A stretch of DNA of 64,000 bases from assembly GCA_965224225.1 (NCBI GenBank), contig CBDCZF010000035.1:124001-188000 (forward strand), written 5' to 3'. The stretch comes from CAJQQK01 sp965224225 (GTDB lineage Bacteria > Pseudomonadota > Alphaproteobacteria > Rhizobiales > Hyphomicrobiaceae). The notes beneath the pieces were generated by a model, which did not search any database, was not told where the DNA came from, and saw nothing but the letters and a program-made list of their open reading frames with translations. Positions 26,921 through 35,368 of this stretch are shown here, in pieces. Position 1 is the first letter of the stretch, and each line of letters begins with the position of its first letter. A program made the translations under genes and the position numbers.

Positions 26921-27379
26921 ATGCGTCTCGAACCACCACCCCGGAAAACGCGCGAGGCCGATCTCACCGGCCTCATCAACATCATCTTCCTGATCCTGAT
27001 CTTTTTCCTGATTGCCGGCACGCTGCGCACATCCAACACGCGCGACCTGAAACTCGTGCGGATCGAAGCACCCGGACAATCAGCAGGTGCCGAGCGCGGC
27101 CAACTGATCATTCACGATGACGGGCATCTGACCTACCGCGGACGGGCGCTCCACCTGGCTGACCTGTCGGCAGTGCTGGCAGCGGACATGCAATTGGACC
27201 GCGGGAGACCGTTCGTCGTCATCGGCGATGCACGGGCCAACGCAAGCCATGCCGTCCATGTCATCGCTGCAATTCAGGCCGCCGGGATCAGCGAGGTCTC
27301 GCTGCTCGCCGAGCGCGGCGGCCGGCGCCTTCCGCCCGACGGCAATCAGATGAACATGCCGATGCGGCCTCCACGATAA
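26921..27379 (+). CDS. ExbD-like protein 2 with Asn at the conserved Asp site
   Basis: 152 residues. It has the ExbD layout: short polar start, one membrane helix, periplasmic domain (IIHDDGHLTYRGRALHLADL, AIQAAGISEVSLLAE). The helix reads LTGLINIIFLILIFFLI, so Asn20 stands where ExbD1 has Asp20. It should not bind a proton at that site. Together with ExbD1 it could form a mixed pair inside one ExbB ring; this is inference. Its 3' end overlaps rodA tail to tail by 34 bases. Confidence 0.85.
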   Translation: MRLEPPPRKTREADLTGLINIIFLILIFFLIAGTLRTSNTRDLKLVRIEAPGQSAGAERGQLIIHDDGHLTYRGRALHLADLSAVLAADMQLDRGRPFVVIGDARANASHAVHVIAAIQAAGISEVSLLAERGGRRLPPDGNQMNMPMRPPR

Positions 27380-28497
27380 TCAAGGCCCCGGTGGACGTAG
27401 GCACACATCGCAAGGCCCATCGCAATCATCGTCGTCATCATCGACGTGCCGCCATAGGAGACCAGCGGCAAGGGAACGCCAACCACCGGCACGATGCCGC
27501 TGACCATGGCGATGTTGATGAAAGCGTGGATGAAAATCAGCACGCCGGCGCCAACGATCACCAATCGCGCAAATGGGCTCGCGCAGCGCAACGCCATGAC
27601 CAGCAGCATCAGGGCCAGCAAACCGAACAGGGCAATCAGCACGACGCTGCCGACAAACCCCCATTCCTCACCGAACATCGTGAAAATGAAGTCCGTGCGT
27701 TTTTCAGGCAGGAAATCGAGTTGGCTCTGGGTACCCTGCATGAAGCCGCGCCCGGTCATGCCACCGGCACCGAGCGCAATCTTCGATTGGGCGATATGAT
27801 AGCCGGCGCCCAGCGGATCGCGGCTGGGGTCGAGGAACACCTCGAGGCGCTTGAGCTGATAGGGATGCAGGCGTGACAACAGATAGGGCGCAATGGCCAG
27901 CGCAGCTGCAGCACTCGCGATAAAGTAGAGGATGTGTACGCCGGCGAGGAACATCATGGCGATACCGAGAACGGCCAGCAGAACGGCGGTGCCAAGATCC
28001 GGCTGCAACAACGTCAACGCCACCGGCGCGGCGATCATGGCAAGTGGCGCGAGCAGCATGAGCGGCGCTGAAACACGATTGGGCCTGATCCACTGGTAAT
28101 AGCGTGCGAGGGCCGCGATCAGCGCCACCTTCATGAATTCGGACGGCTGGAACGTGATGCCGAAAATCGTCAGCCAGCGCCTCGCACCGCCGGCCTCGAT
28201 GCCAAAGACAAGCACGGCACCCAGCAGCGCCAGCGCGACCAGGTAGGCTGGATAGGCCAGCGCAACCCAAACCTCGCGCGGCATCACCGCCATCGCCAGG
28301 ATCAGCCCCATGCCGATCAGAAAGCGCACCACATGGCGCTCCGCCCAGGGCGAAAACGAACCGTCGGCAATCGAATAGAGCGAGGTGAGGCCGATCGAGA
28401 CGATCAACGCCATGATGACCATCGACGGCCAATGCAGCCGCATCAGCTTCTGGCCGATCGTCAGATCGAAGGTGCGGTTGAAACCGGCGGTGCTCAT
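27346..28497 (-). CDS. rodA: peptidoglycan glycosyltransferase RodA
   Basis: 383 residues with about ten membrane helices, SEDS family. RodA polymerises glycan strands during side-wall growth with PBP2. Motifs: EAGGARRWLTIFGITFQPSEFMK split over a loop, LQPDLGTAVLL, RTDFIFTMFGEEWGF and PLVSYGGTSMM. Start placed at MSTAGFNRTF. It is the last gene of the mreB-mreC-mreD-mrdA-rodA operon, 44 bases after mrdA. Confidence 0.95.
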   Translation of the reverse strand: MSTAGFNRTFDLTIGQKLMRLHWPSMVIMALIVSIGLTSLYSIADGSFSPWAERHVVRFLIGMGLILAMAVMPREVWVALAYPAYLVALALLGAVLVFGIEAGGARRWLTIFGITFQPSEFMKVALIAALARYYQWIRPNRVSAPLMLLAPLAMIAAPVALTLLQPDLGTAVLLAVLGIAMMFLAGVHILYFIASAAAALAIAPYLLSRLHPYQLKRLEVFLDPSRDPLGAGYHIAQSKIALGAGGMTGRGFMQGTQSQLDFLPEKRTDFIFTMFGEEWGFVGSVVLIALFGLLALMLLVMALRCASPFARLVIVGAGVLIFIHAFINIAMVSGIVPVVGVPLPLVSYGGTSMMTTMIAMGLAMCAYVHRGLDYRGGRIGMFI

Positions 28498-28541
28498 GAA
28501 TTTTCCACTATGATCATCGCTTGGTCGGGAGACATGCCTCG

Positions 28542-30386
28542 CTAACCTTTCACCGTTCCACCAACCGCAAAGACCGGCTTGGCGGCCGGGTCGACGGTGA
28601 CGGCATCCTCGATCAAATCGCGCACCAGTGGCGCCGCGATCTTGCCGCCGCTGCCGCCATGTTCGACGATTGCAGCCACCGCATAACGCGGCTTGGTATC
28701 GGCGACGTAGCCGACGAACAGGGCGTGATCGCGCAGGTGCCAGGGCAGGTTCCACTTGCCGACACGCGAGGAAATCCGCGCAACCTGCGAGGTGCCGGTC
28801 TTGCCGTAAATCCGCAGCGCCTTATCGTCGAAGCGCGCCTTCTTGCCCGTACCGTCACGCTCATTGACCACCGCCCACATGCCGCGGCGCACGGCTGCCA
28901 GATGTCGCCGGCTGATGCCGAGCGCTTTCGGCTTGTCACCGACCGGATCGAGCCGCGGCCGGACCACGGTCGGCTCAATCAATCGGCCGGATGCAAGCCG
29001 CGCCGTCATCACCGCAAGCTGCAAAGGCGTGGCTAATACGTAGCCCTGGCCAATACCGGCATGTAGTGTCTCACCGTCATACCAGGGGCGCCCAAAACGC
29101 CCGCGCTTCCAGGCAGGATCCGGTATGAGACCTTCTTTGATTGGCTCGATGCCTGTCTCGAAGGGCACGCCGAGGCCGAGTTTGCGGGCCATTTCTGCAA
29201 TGCGGGTGATGCCGACCCGGCGTGAGAGTTCGTAAAAATAAACGTCACAACTTTCACGCAGGCCGCGATGCAGGTTACAGGGGCCGTGCCCCGACCGGTT
29301 CCAGCAGCGAAACCGGCGTCCGCCGAGCCGGTAACTTCCGCCGCAGTTGACGGTATCGAAGCGGCCGATCACGCCAGCCTCCAAAGCTGCGAGCGCGGTG
29401 ATCATCTTGAAAGTCGAACCCGGTGGATAAAGGCCTTGAACGGAGCGGTCGACCAGCGGGTTATCCCGCTTGCGCTGGACCTTTTGCCATTCCTTCTTGC
29501 TGATCGGATCGGCCAGCCGGCTGAGGTCGAAGACCGGGGACGAGCCCATCGCGACGATGTCACCGGTGGCGATGTCGAGGATCACGGCCGCAGCCCGGCG
29601 GTGGCGCGACAGGCGGCGCAGCAAGCGCTGCTGCAGGGCGACGTCGACCGTGACGGCAACATCCGCGCCGCGCTTCGGGTCGACCTGCTCGAGGTTGCGC
29701 ACAATCCGCCCGCGCGCGTCGACCTCGCGCACGACATGACCACCCTTGCCACGCAGGCGCTTCTCGAGGCCGCGCTCGACGCCGGCCTTGCCGACCCGGG
29801 TATCGGGCAGGCGCAGAACCGGATCATCATCGAGGGCATAGCGCGCCACGGCGCCGACATAGCCGATGATGCGGCCGACGTGATGGCCGTTGTAATAGGT
29901 GCGCCGGCCGCCGATCTCGGTATGAATGCCGGGCAGAACTGGCGCATGCAAGTTGATCGCGCTCAGTTCCTTCCAACTTAGATCCTTCGCCAACAGCAAT
30001 GGCGAATTGGCCGGCTGCGTCTTGAGTGCCAGAGCGATGCGCTCGCGTTCTGCGCCACCGAGCGGCTTGATCCGATCGAGACGGTCGAGCACCAGGTCGA
30101 CGTTCTCAGCAAGCGACGGCGTCAGCATCACCTGGAAGAACTCATCCGTGTCGGCCAGCAGATTGCCGTCGCGATCGAAGATCCGGCCGCGCAATGGTGC
30201 AAGCGTCTGACGTGTCGTGCGGTTGGACTTCGCAAGCTCGCCGTACTGGCGCTGGTCGAGCACCTGAAGCTGGTAGAGGCGGCCGGCCAGCACGCCGAGA
30301 CCCGCCATTTGGGCCAGGCCGATCAGTACGACCCGGCGCGAGAACCGCACCGTATTGCGCCCGCCATCATCGTAGCTCTCGAACAT
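28542..30386 (-). CDS. mrdA: penicillin-binding protein 2 (peptidoglycan transpeptidase)
   Basis: 614 residues. One N-terminal membrane helix (RRVVLIGLAQMAGLGVLAG), the dimerisation region (LRGRIFDRDGNLLAD), and the transpeptidase domain with SxxK in PGSTFKMITA, an SCD motif (RESCDVYFYE) and KTGTSQV. It cross-links side-wall peptidoglycan with RodA. The ATG overlaps the mreD stop as TGATG; a GTG one codon earlier is also possible. Confidence 0.95.
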   Translation of the reverse strand: MFESYDDGGRNTVRFSRRVVLIGLAQMAGLGVLAGRLYQLQVLDQRQYGELAKSNRTTRQTLAPLRGRIFDRDGNLLADTDEFFQVMLTPSLAENVDLVLDRLDRIKPLGGAERERIALALKTQPANSPLLLAKDLSWKELSAINLHAPVLPGIHTEIGGRRTYYNGHHVGRIIGYVGAVARYALDDDPVLRLPDTRVGKAGVERGLEKRLRGKGGHVVREVDARGRIVRNLEQVDPKRGADVAVTVDVALQQRLLRRLSRHRRAAAVILDIATGDIVAMGSSPVFDLSRLADPISKKEWQKVQRKRDNPLVDRSVQGLYPPGSTFKMITALAALEAGVIGRFDTVNCGGSYRLGGRRFRCWNRSGHGPCNLHRGLRESCDVYFYELSRRVGITRIAEMARKLGLGVPFETGIEPIKEGLIPDPAWKRGRFGRPWYDGETLHAGIGQGYVLATPLQLAVMTARLASGRLIEPTVVRPRLDPVGDKPKALGISRRHLAAVRRGMWAVVNERDGTGKKARFDDKALRIYGKTGTSQVARISSRVGKWNLPWHLRDHALFVGYVADTKPRYAVAAIVEHGGSGGKIAAPLVRDLIEDAVTVDPAAKPVFAVGGTVKG

Positions 30387-30907
30387 CACCGCCCCGTTGC
30401 ACTGCGCGCGCCACGTGTTGTGACGTTGATATGGCGATCACTGCGCCGTTCGTACCAGACGAGATCGAGGGCGGCCGCGAACAGGCCGGCAATCAGCGTA
30501 CCTGCGAGCACTTCATGCCAGTTGATCCAGCGGAGTTGATAGAGCGAGGCAAGCCCCACTTGGGCAGCAGCAAGTACGAAAACCATCAGCAGCAGGCCCG
30601 ACAGGCGCGACAGGCGACTGCTCATCAGGCCATCGGGAAGCTGTCGCGCGATCAGCATGGCAAAGAGATAGATCAGCGCCCAAAAACCGAGCGGTCCGTG
30701 GGTCGCGAGATCCATCACGATGCCGGCAGAAAACATCACGGGCGATGGCACAAGCCCCTTGCCACGGGCAAGAAAGACGTGAGCTGCCATATAGGGCAGC
30801 AGCGGCAGGACGAGCCTTGCCTGCTGGGCGTCACCCCAGGGCGCCACAGCAAGCATCAGCACGGACAGGATGATGAGGCTCGGCAGAACTGCGTAGAGCG
30901 CGTTCAT
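30386..30907 (-). CDS. mreD: rod shape-determining protein MreD
   Basis: 173 residues with about five membrane helices (SLIILSVLMLAVAPWG, HVFLARGKGLVPSPVMFSAG, LGFWALIYLFAMLIA). MreD is the small integral-membrane partner of MreC in the elongation complex. Assigned from hydrophobicity, length and position. It overlaps mreC by 4 bases upstream and mrdA downstream. Confidence 0.88.
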   Translation of the reverse strand: MNALYAVLPSLIILSVLMLAVAPWGDAQQARLVLPLLPYMAAHVFLARGKGLVPSPVMFSAGIVMDLATHGPLGFWALIYLFAMLIARQLPDGLMSSRLSRLSGLLLMVFVLAAAQVGLASLYQLRWINWHEVLAGTLIAGLFAAALDLVWYERRSDRHINVTTRGARSATGR

Positions 30908-31815
30908 TGTGCCCTCCTCCGGCCCGGCCCGGCAACGGCATGGCGGTGAACCCCGAGCCGGTCCGCGGTCTGCTCGTGCATGGAGGGCAACTCATAGCGC
31001 AGGACGCTCAAGTAAGTGCCCGGCAGAAGACCCGACAGCGGTGCGACGCGTGGCGGTTCGGCGGCATCGATGACATGGCCAACGGTAATCCCGCGTGGAA
31101 ACTCCCCCGAAACACCCGACGTTACGACCGCATCTCCGACGGAGACACGGCCGGCCTTGTCGAGATAGACCAGCATCGGCTGATCCGAGTTATCTCCGAC
31201 CAGCAGTGCCTGATACCGGCGCTTACCGACCTCGACCGGAATGCGGCTGTTGATGTCGTTCAGGATCAAAACCCGTGAAGTCTTCTCGGCGACGGCGACA
31301 ATGCGCCCGAACAATCCCTTGACGCTGAACACCGGCTGACCGTAACGGATACCATGCAGGCGGCCGGCGGCAAGCGTTGCCGACTTCGCAAACAGCCCGC
31401 GCGGTCCACCAATCACCTCTGCTGTCACCGCTTCGACGGGCGCCCCTTTGACGAGATTGACGAGACCCGCAAGCTCCCGATTGCGGCGAGCAAGTTCCGT
31501 GCTGCGGCGAACCAGCTGCTGGCGTTCGGCAAGCTGCTGCTTGAGCCGTTCGACCTCATTGCCGTGGGTGATGTACTCAGAAGCGTAGACGACACGCTTG
31601 CGCAAAGGCACGACAACAGAAGAGACGCCGCCCAGCACCGGCTGAACGAGCGACTGACCGGTCTCCGTCAGAGAGTCCACGAGCGGATGCTCGACCCGGT
31701 TCAATACGAGCAGGCCGGCAGCAATGAACATCAGAAAGAAATGAACGGCACTGACACCATCGCGCCGGCGCTGTGCAGCGCCGCGTCGATAGCTGTCGTG
31801 CCTAACGGTATTCAT
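30904..31815 (-). CDS. mreC: rod shape-determining protein MreC
   Basis: 303 residues. A membrane helix near residues 25-40 (HFFLMFIAAGLLVLN) is followed by a coiled coil (EVERLKQQLAERQQLVRR) and the beta-rich periplasmic domain (AEVIGGPRGLFAKSATLAAG, GLFGRIVAVAEKTSRVLILN, VSGEFPRGITVGHV). It scaffolds the wall-synthesis complex. The Arg/Gly-rich C-terminus is short, without the long Pro-rich tail some alphaproteobacteria have. Confidence 0.93.
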   Translation of the reverse strand: MNTVRHDSYRRGAAQRRRDGVSAVHFFLMFIAAGLLVLNRVEHPLVDSLTETGQSLVQPVLGGVSSVVVPLRKRVVYASEYITHGNEVERLKQQLAERQQLVRRSTELARRNRELAGLVNLVKGAPVEAVTAEVIGGPRGLFAKSATLAAGRLHGIRYGQPVFSVKGLFGRIVAVAEKTSRVLILNDINSRIPVEVGKRRYQALLVGDNSDQPMLVYLDKAGRVSVGDAVVTSGVSGEFPRGITVGHVIDAAEPPRVAPLSGLLPGTYLSVLRYELPSMHEQTADRLGVHRHAVAGPGRRRAQ

Positions 31816-31937
31816 CGCTTGCCCAGCTCAAAGACGATGATTGGTGGCGATTGTCGGATCACGCGCCTCCGGCATACATTGTACCACCCATGCGCAACTC
31901 GAAACGTCAACGCTTGTGCAACAGGGTGAACCGGTCC

Positions 31938-32981
31938 TCAGGGCTTGATCAGCAGATGATCACGTTCGCCCAGATGTTCGAGCACCAAGGCCGTCCCCTT
32001 GATCACGCAATGGGTCGGATTATCGGGTACGTAGAATTTGACGCCGACCTGTCGTTCCAATTCCTGATCCAGCCGGTCGAGCATGGCGCCACCGCCTGTC
32101 AGATAGATACCGCGCTCGCAGATGTCGGTCGCCACTTCCGGCGGCAGGTCTTCGAGCGAACGCTGGATGAACTCGGCCATGCGCTCGATGGGATCGGAAA
32201 GCGCCGTCGCGATGTCATGGGGCCCGAGCACAATGCTTTTCGGCCTGCCCTGGCGCAAATCGCGGCCGCGAATATGAATCTCGGTCGCATGACCGTTGGC
32301 CGTCGCCATTGCCGTGCCGGCCTCGATCTTGATGCGCTCGGCGTTGATGTCGCCGATCAGAAGCTGATGCTGGCGGCGGATAAACCGGATGATGGCTTCG
32401 TCCATCGAGTTACCGGCACATCGGAGCGAGCGTGCCTGCACGACGCCGCCGAGCGAGAGCACGGCAATGTCTGTCGTACCGCCGCCGATATCGACGACCA
32501 TGAAGGCGGAGGGATCATCGATCGGCAGGCCGGCACCCAGGGAGGCTGCAACCGGCTCCTCGATCATGTAGGCGCGCCGGGCTCCTGCAGTCATCGCTGT
32601 CTCGTAAACCGCGCGCCGCTCGACCGGAGTCGCGCCGGCCGGCACGCAGATCAGGATGCGCGGACGGCGAAAGCCGAGCATCGACTTGGTGCGCCGGATG
32701 AACTGGCGCAGCATTTCCTCCGTCGCGATGAAGTCGGCTATTACGCCATCCCTCAGCGGCCGGATGGTCTCAATCGCCTCAGGCGTGCGCCCGACCATCT
32801 TCTTGGCCGTCATGCCCACCGCCATCATCTCGCGCACGCCGTTGCGATTCGATATCGCAACGACGGAGGGCTCGTTAATGATCACACCACGCCCGGCAAC
32901 ATGCACGAGCGTATTAGCCGTTCCGAGATCGATCGAGATGTCATCGGAGAAAGCACCACCGACACTGTCTAGCACTGCCAC
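31938..32981 (-). CDS. mreB: actin-like rod shape protein MreB
   Basis: 347 residues, the normal MreB length. Actin-fold motifs: SIDLGTANTLVHV (phosphate 1), FMVVDIGGGTTDIAVLSLGG (phosphate 2), and YLTGGGAMLDRLD (adenosine). It polymerises along the membrane and guides wall synthesis. I chose a GTG at 32981, giving VAVLDSVGGAFSDDISID with GGGG about 7 bases before; the frame is open 24 codons further up, with unlike sequence. First gene of the five-gene shape operon, 122 bases before mreC. Confidence 0.94.
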   Translation of the reverse strand: MAVLDSVGGAFSDDISIDLGTANTLVHVAGRGVIINEPSVVAISNRNGVREMMAVGMTAKKMVGRTPEAIETIRPLRDGVIADFIATEEMLRQFIRRTKSMLGFRRPRILICVPAGATPVERRAVYETAMTAGARRAYMIEEPVAASLGAGLPIDDPSAFMVVDIGGGTTDIAVLSLGGVVQARSLRCAGNSMDEAIIRFIRRQHQLLIGDINAERIKIEAGTAMATANGHATEIHIRGRDLRQGRPKSIVLGPHDIATALSDPIERMAEFIQRSLEDLPPEVATDICERGIYLTGGGAMLDRLDQELERQVGVKFYVPDNPTHCVIKGTALVLEHLGERDHLLIKP

Positions 32982-33300
32982 AGCTCGCCCCTGATGCCCA
33001 ATGATTGCGACTGCCTGTCTGCCAACACCAGAACCCTTGAGCCTGCGGCGCACTGCCCGGACTGAAACCGGCGCATGCCCCGCAAATTCACGTCACTTCC
33101 CGCAAAGCCTGATCGGCATGATGCTCGTCATTTCGAACCACGCCAAGACGGTATGTTCGGACCGATTCATCGGCACTACGCACAACCCGTCACAAGCACG
33201 CAGGCTTACATGCCGAATCAATCCGCATTGTGTCAATTCTTAGATAACATCCTGAACTCACGGCAAGATTGCTGATCCCAAGACACCACGAGCGATTGGC
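32982..33300. other. non-coding gap upstream of mreB
   Basis: Together with the hairpin that follows, this is a 399-base gap between leuA and mreB. It should hold the promoter of the shape operon. It is more AT-rich around 33230-33290, but I can place no -10/-35 pair with confidence and see no coding frame. Confidence 0.5.
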
Positions 33301-33327
33301 CGGCAGGCTCTATAACCTTGCCTGCCG
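33301..33327 (-). terminator. hairpin downstream of leuA
   Basis: CGGCAGGC pairs with GCCTGCCG across an 11-base loop, 54 bases after the leuA stop. No T-run follows on the minus strand, so it is a weak candidate for an intrinsic terminator. Confidence 0.45.
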
Positions 33328-33380
33328 ACCATCTTACGCCTGCAAATGCAGAATCAGTTACCGGAGTTTAGCGCAAATGC

Positions 33381-34982
33381 TCACGGACCGCGGCGCAATT
33401 CCGGATCTTCTGCCATGTGCTGGGCCGGAGCGCCACGCTCGTGCTTGAGCTTGAGCTTGTTCAGCGCCCCGATATAGGCCTTCGCGGAGGCAACCAGCGT
33501 ATCGGGATCGGCCGCCTTCGAGGTCGAGGTGCGGCCCATTTCCTGCAACCTGACCGAGACTTCGGCCTGGGCATCGGTGCCTTCGGTGACGGCATGGACC
33601 TGGTAGAGCTCCAACGACGCCTCGTGTGGCACCAGCGTGCCGATCGCATTGAAAGTGGCATCGACCGGGCCGTTGCCGGTGCACTGCACTGTTTTGTGCT
33701 CGCCGTCGATATCGAGCGTCAGAGTTGCCGACTGCGGACCCGAGGTACCGGCGATCACGGTCAGCGAAACGACCTTGATGCGGTCACTCGCGGTTGCGAT
33801 TTCCTCGTCGACCAGCGCCTCGATGTCCTCGTCGTAAATGATCTTCTTGCGGTCGGCGAGCGACTTGAAGCGTTCGAAGGCGTCTTGCAGCTGGTTTTCG
33901 CCAACATCATAGCCAAGCTCACGCAACTTGGTGCGGAAGGCATTGCGCCCCGAATGCTTGCCCATGACCAGCGACGACTTCTGCACACCGACCGATTCCG
34001 GCAGCATGATCTCGTACGTCTGGTCGTTCTTGAGCATGCCGTCCTGGTGAATGCCGCTCTCGTGGGCGAAGGCATTACGGCCAACGATCGCCTTGTTGTA
34101 CTGCACCGGGAACGAGGTTGCCGCTGCGACCAGCTTGGAGGCACGCATCAGCATCGTGGTATCGATGTCGGTCTCGAACGGCAGCACATCACCGCGGGTC
34201 TTGATCGCCATCACGACCTCTTCGAGTGCCGCATTGCCGGCGCGTTCGCCGATGCCGTTTATCGTGCACTCGATCTGGCGACAGCCTGCCTTGACGCCGG
34301 CGATCGAATTGGCGACGGCCATGCCGAGATCGTTGTGGCAATGCACCGACCAGACCACCTTGTCCGAGTTGGCGACGTTCTCGCGCAGGCGCGTGAACAT
34401 CTCGAAATACTCTTCCGGCGTCGTATAGCCGACGGTGTCGGGGATGTTGATGGTGCTCGCGCCTGCCTTGATCGCGGCATCGGCACAACGGCAGAGGAAA
34501 TCAAACTCGGTGCGCGTGCCGTCTTCAGCTGACCACTCGACATCGTCACACAGATTGCGAGCGCGCTCGACGGAGGCCACGACCATTTCGAGGACCTCGT
34601 CGGGCTCCTTCTGCAGTTTCCACTTCATGTGGATCGGCGAAGTTGACAGGAAGGTGTGAATGCGCGGCCGGCGGGCGAAGCGCACCGCTTCGCCGCAGCG
34701 GTCGATATCCTTCATGCCGGCCCGCGACAGGCCGGCGACGACCGCGTTCTGGGTGCGCCTGGCGATCTCGGCAACTGCCTCGAAATCACCGTCGGAAGCA
34801 ATCGGAAAACCCGCCTCGATGATGTCGACGCCCATTTCGTCGAGCAGCTCAGCAACCTCGAGCTTTTCCTCGAATGTCATGGTCGCTCCGGGACACTGCT
34901 CGCCGTCACGCAAGGTGGTATCGAAGATCAACACCTTGTCGCGGTTGGTGTTGGCGGCTTCGGGAATGGATGGTTCACTCAC
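33381..34982 (-). CDS. leuA: 2-isopropylmalate synthase
   Basis: 533 residues. It condenses 2-ketoisovalerate with acetyl-CoA, the first committed step to leucine. The TIM-barrel has DTTLRDGEQCPG (metal Asp and catalytic Arg), VHCHNDLGMAVANS and GIGERAGNAALEE. The C-terminal part is the leucine-sensing regulatory domain (VVSLTVIAGTSGPQSATLTL). The start is a GTG (VSEPSIPEAAN) with AAGGA 8 bases before it; the frame stays open 15 codons further. It is preceded by a leucine-rich leader peptide and hairpin. Confidence 0.95.
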   Translation of the reverse strand: MSEPSIPEAANTNRDKVLIFDTTLRDGEQCPGATMTFEEKLEVAELLDEMGVDIIEAGFPIASDGDFEAVAEIARRTQNAVVAGLSRAGMKDIDRCGEAVRFARRPRIHTFLSTSPIHMKWKLQKEPDEVLEMVVASVERARNLCDDVEWSAEDGTRTEFDFLCRCADAAIKAGASTINIPDTVGYTTPEEYFEMFTRLRENVANSDKVVWSVHCHNDLGMAVANSIAGVKAGCRQIECTINGIGERAGNAALEEVVMAIKTRGDVLPFETDIDTTMLMRASKLVAAATSFPVQYNKAIVGRNAFAHESGIHQDGMLKNDQTYEIMLPESVGVQKSSLVMGKHSGRNAFRTKLRELGYDVGENQLQDAFERFKSLADRKKIIYDEDIEALVDEEIATASDRIKVVSLTVIAGTSGPQSATLTLDIDGEHKTVQCTGNGPVDATFNAIGTLVPHEASLELYQVHAVTEGTDAQAEVSVRLQEMGRTSTSKAADPDTLVASAKAYIGALNKLKLKHERGAPAQHMAEDPELRRGP

Positions 34983-35073
34983 GGATTTGATCCTTTTGTC
35001 TTCGGGCCGGCGCGCTCGTATGCACAATGACGAGGCAGCCAGGCACTGATTGGTTGCCAGGAATGCGTTTGTC

Positions 35074-35122
35074 CCCCTAAGTACCCGCCTCAGCCATCAC
35101 CGAGGCTGCCGGAACTCAGGGG
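35074..35122 (-). promoter_or_regulatory. leuA leader hairpin, probable attenuator
   Basis: On the minus strand CCCCTGAGT pairs with ACTTAGGGG over nine positions (one G-U). Inside, two exclusive stems are possible: GCCTC/GAGGC or CAGCC/GGCTG. The first arm overlaps the stop codon of a Leu-rich leader frame. Such mutually exclusive stems next to a leader peptide are the mark of attenuation. A clear U-run directly after the hairpin is missing, so the exact mechanism is open. Confidence 0.55.
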
Positions 35123-35226
35123 CTGATAAGGAGCAGTGATAGGAGGGCGCGCGCACCATTGCCGCAGGCACTGCAGCGGCCGGGGCTATTCCCAATCGGG
35201 ATCAGACGTGTGGTGTCGTGTGACAC
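35116..35226 (-). CDS. leucine-rich leader peptide of leuA
   Basis: A 36-codon frame starts at GTG 35226 with GAGGA about 5 bases before it and ends in TGA at 35118-35116. Its last codons read ALLSLLLISP: five Leu in six positions. It is followed at once by a strong hairpin and, 134 bases on, by leuA. A ribosome stalled at these codons for lack of charged tRNA-Leu could change the RNA fold and raise leuA expression. The role is inferred from position and codon content. Confidence 0.6.
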   Translation of the reverse strand: MSHDTTRLIPIGNSPGRCSACGNGARALLSLLLISP

Positions 35227-35368
35227 GGGTGTCCTCGATCGTGGCGCGTTGATCAAGCGTGACCACCAAAGCTAGTGCACGCTCGTTATCAGTCTCTTAA
35301 CGCATAAATCCTGGCCACGGAAGCCCCATTCACTGCCCCGGCCACCTTCAGCGTTGATGCCACGCCGA

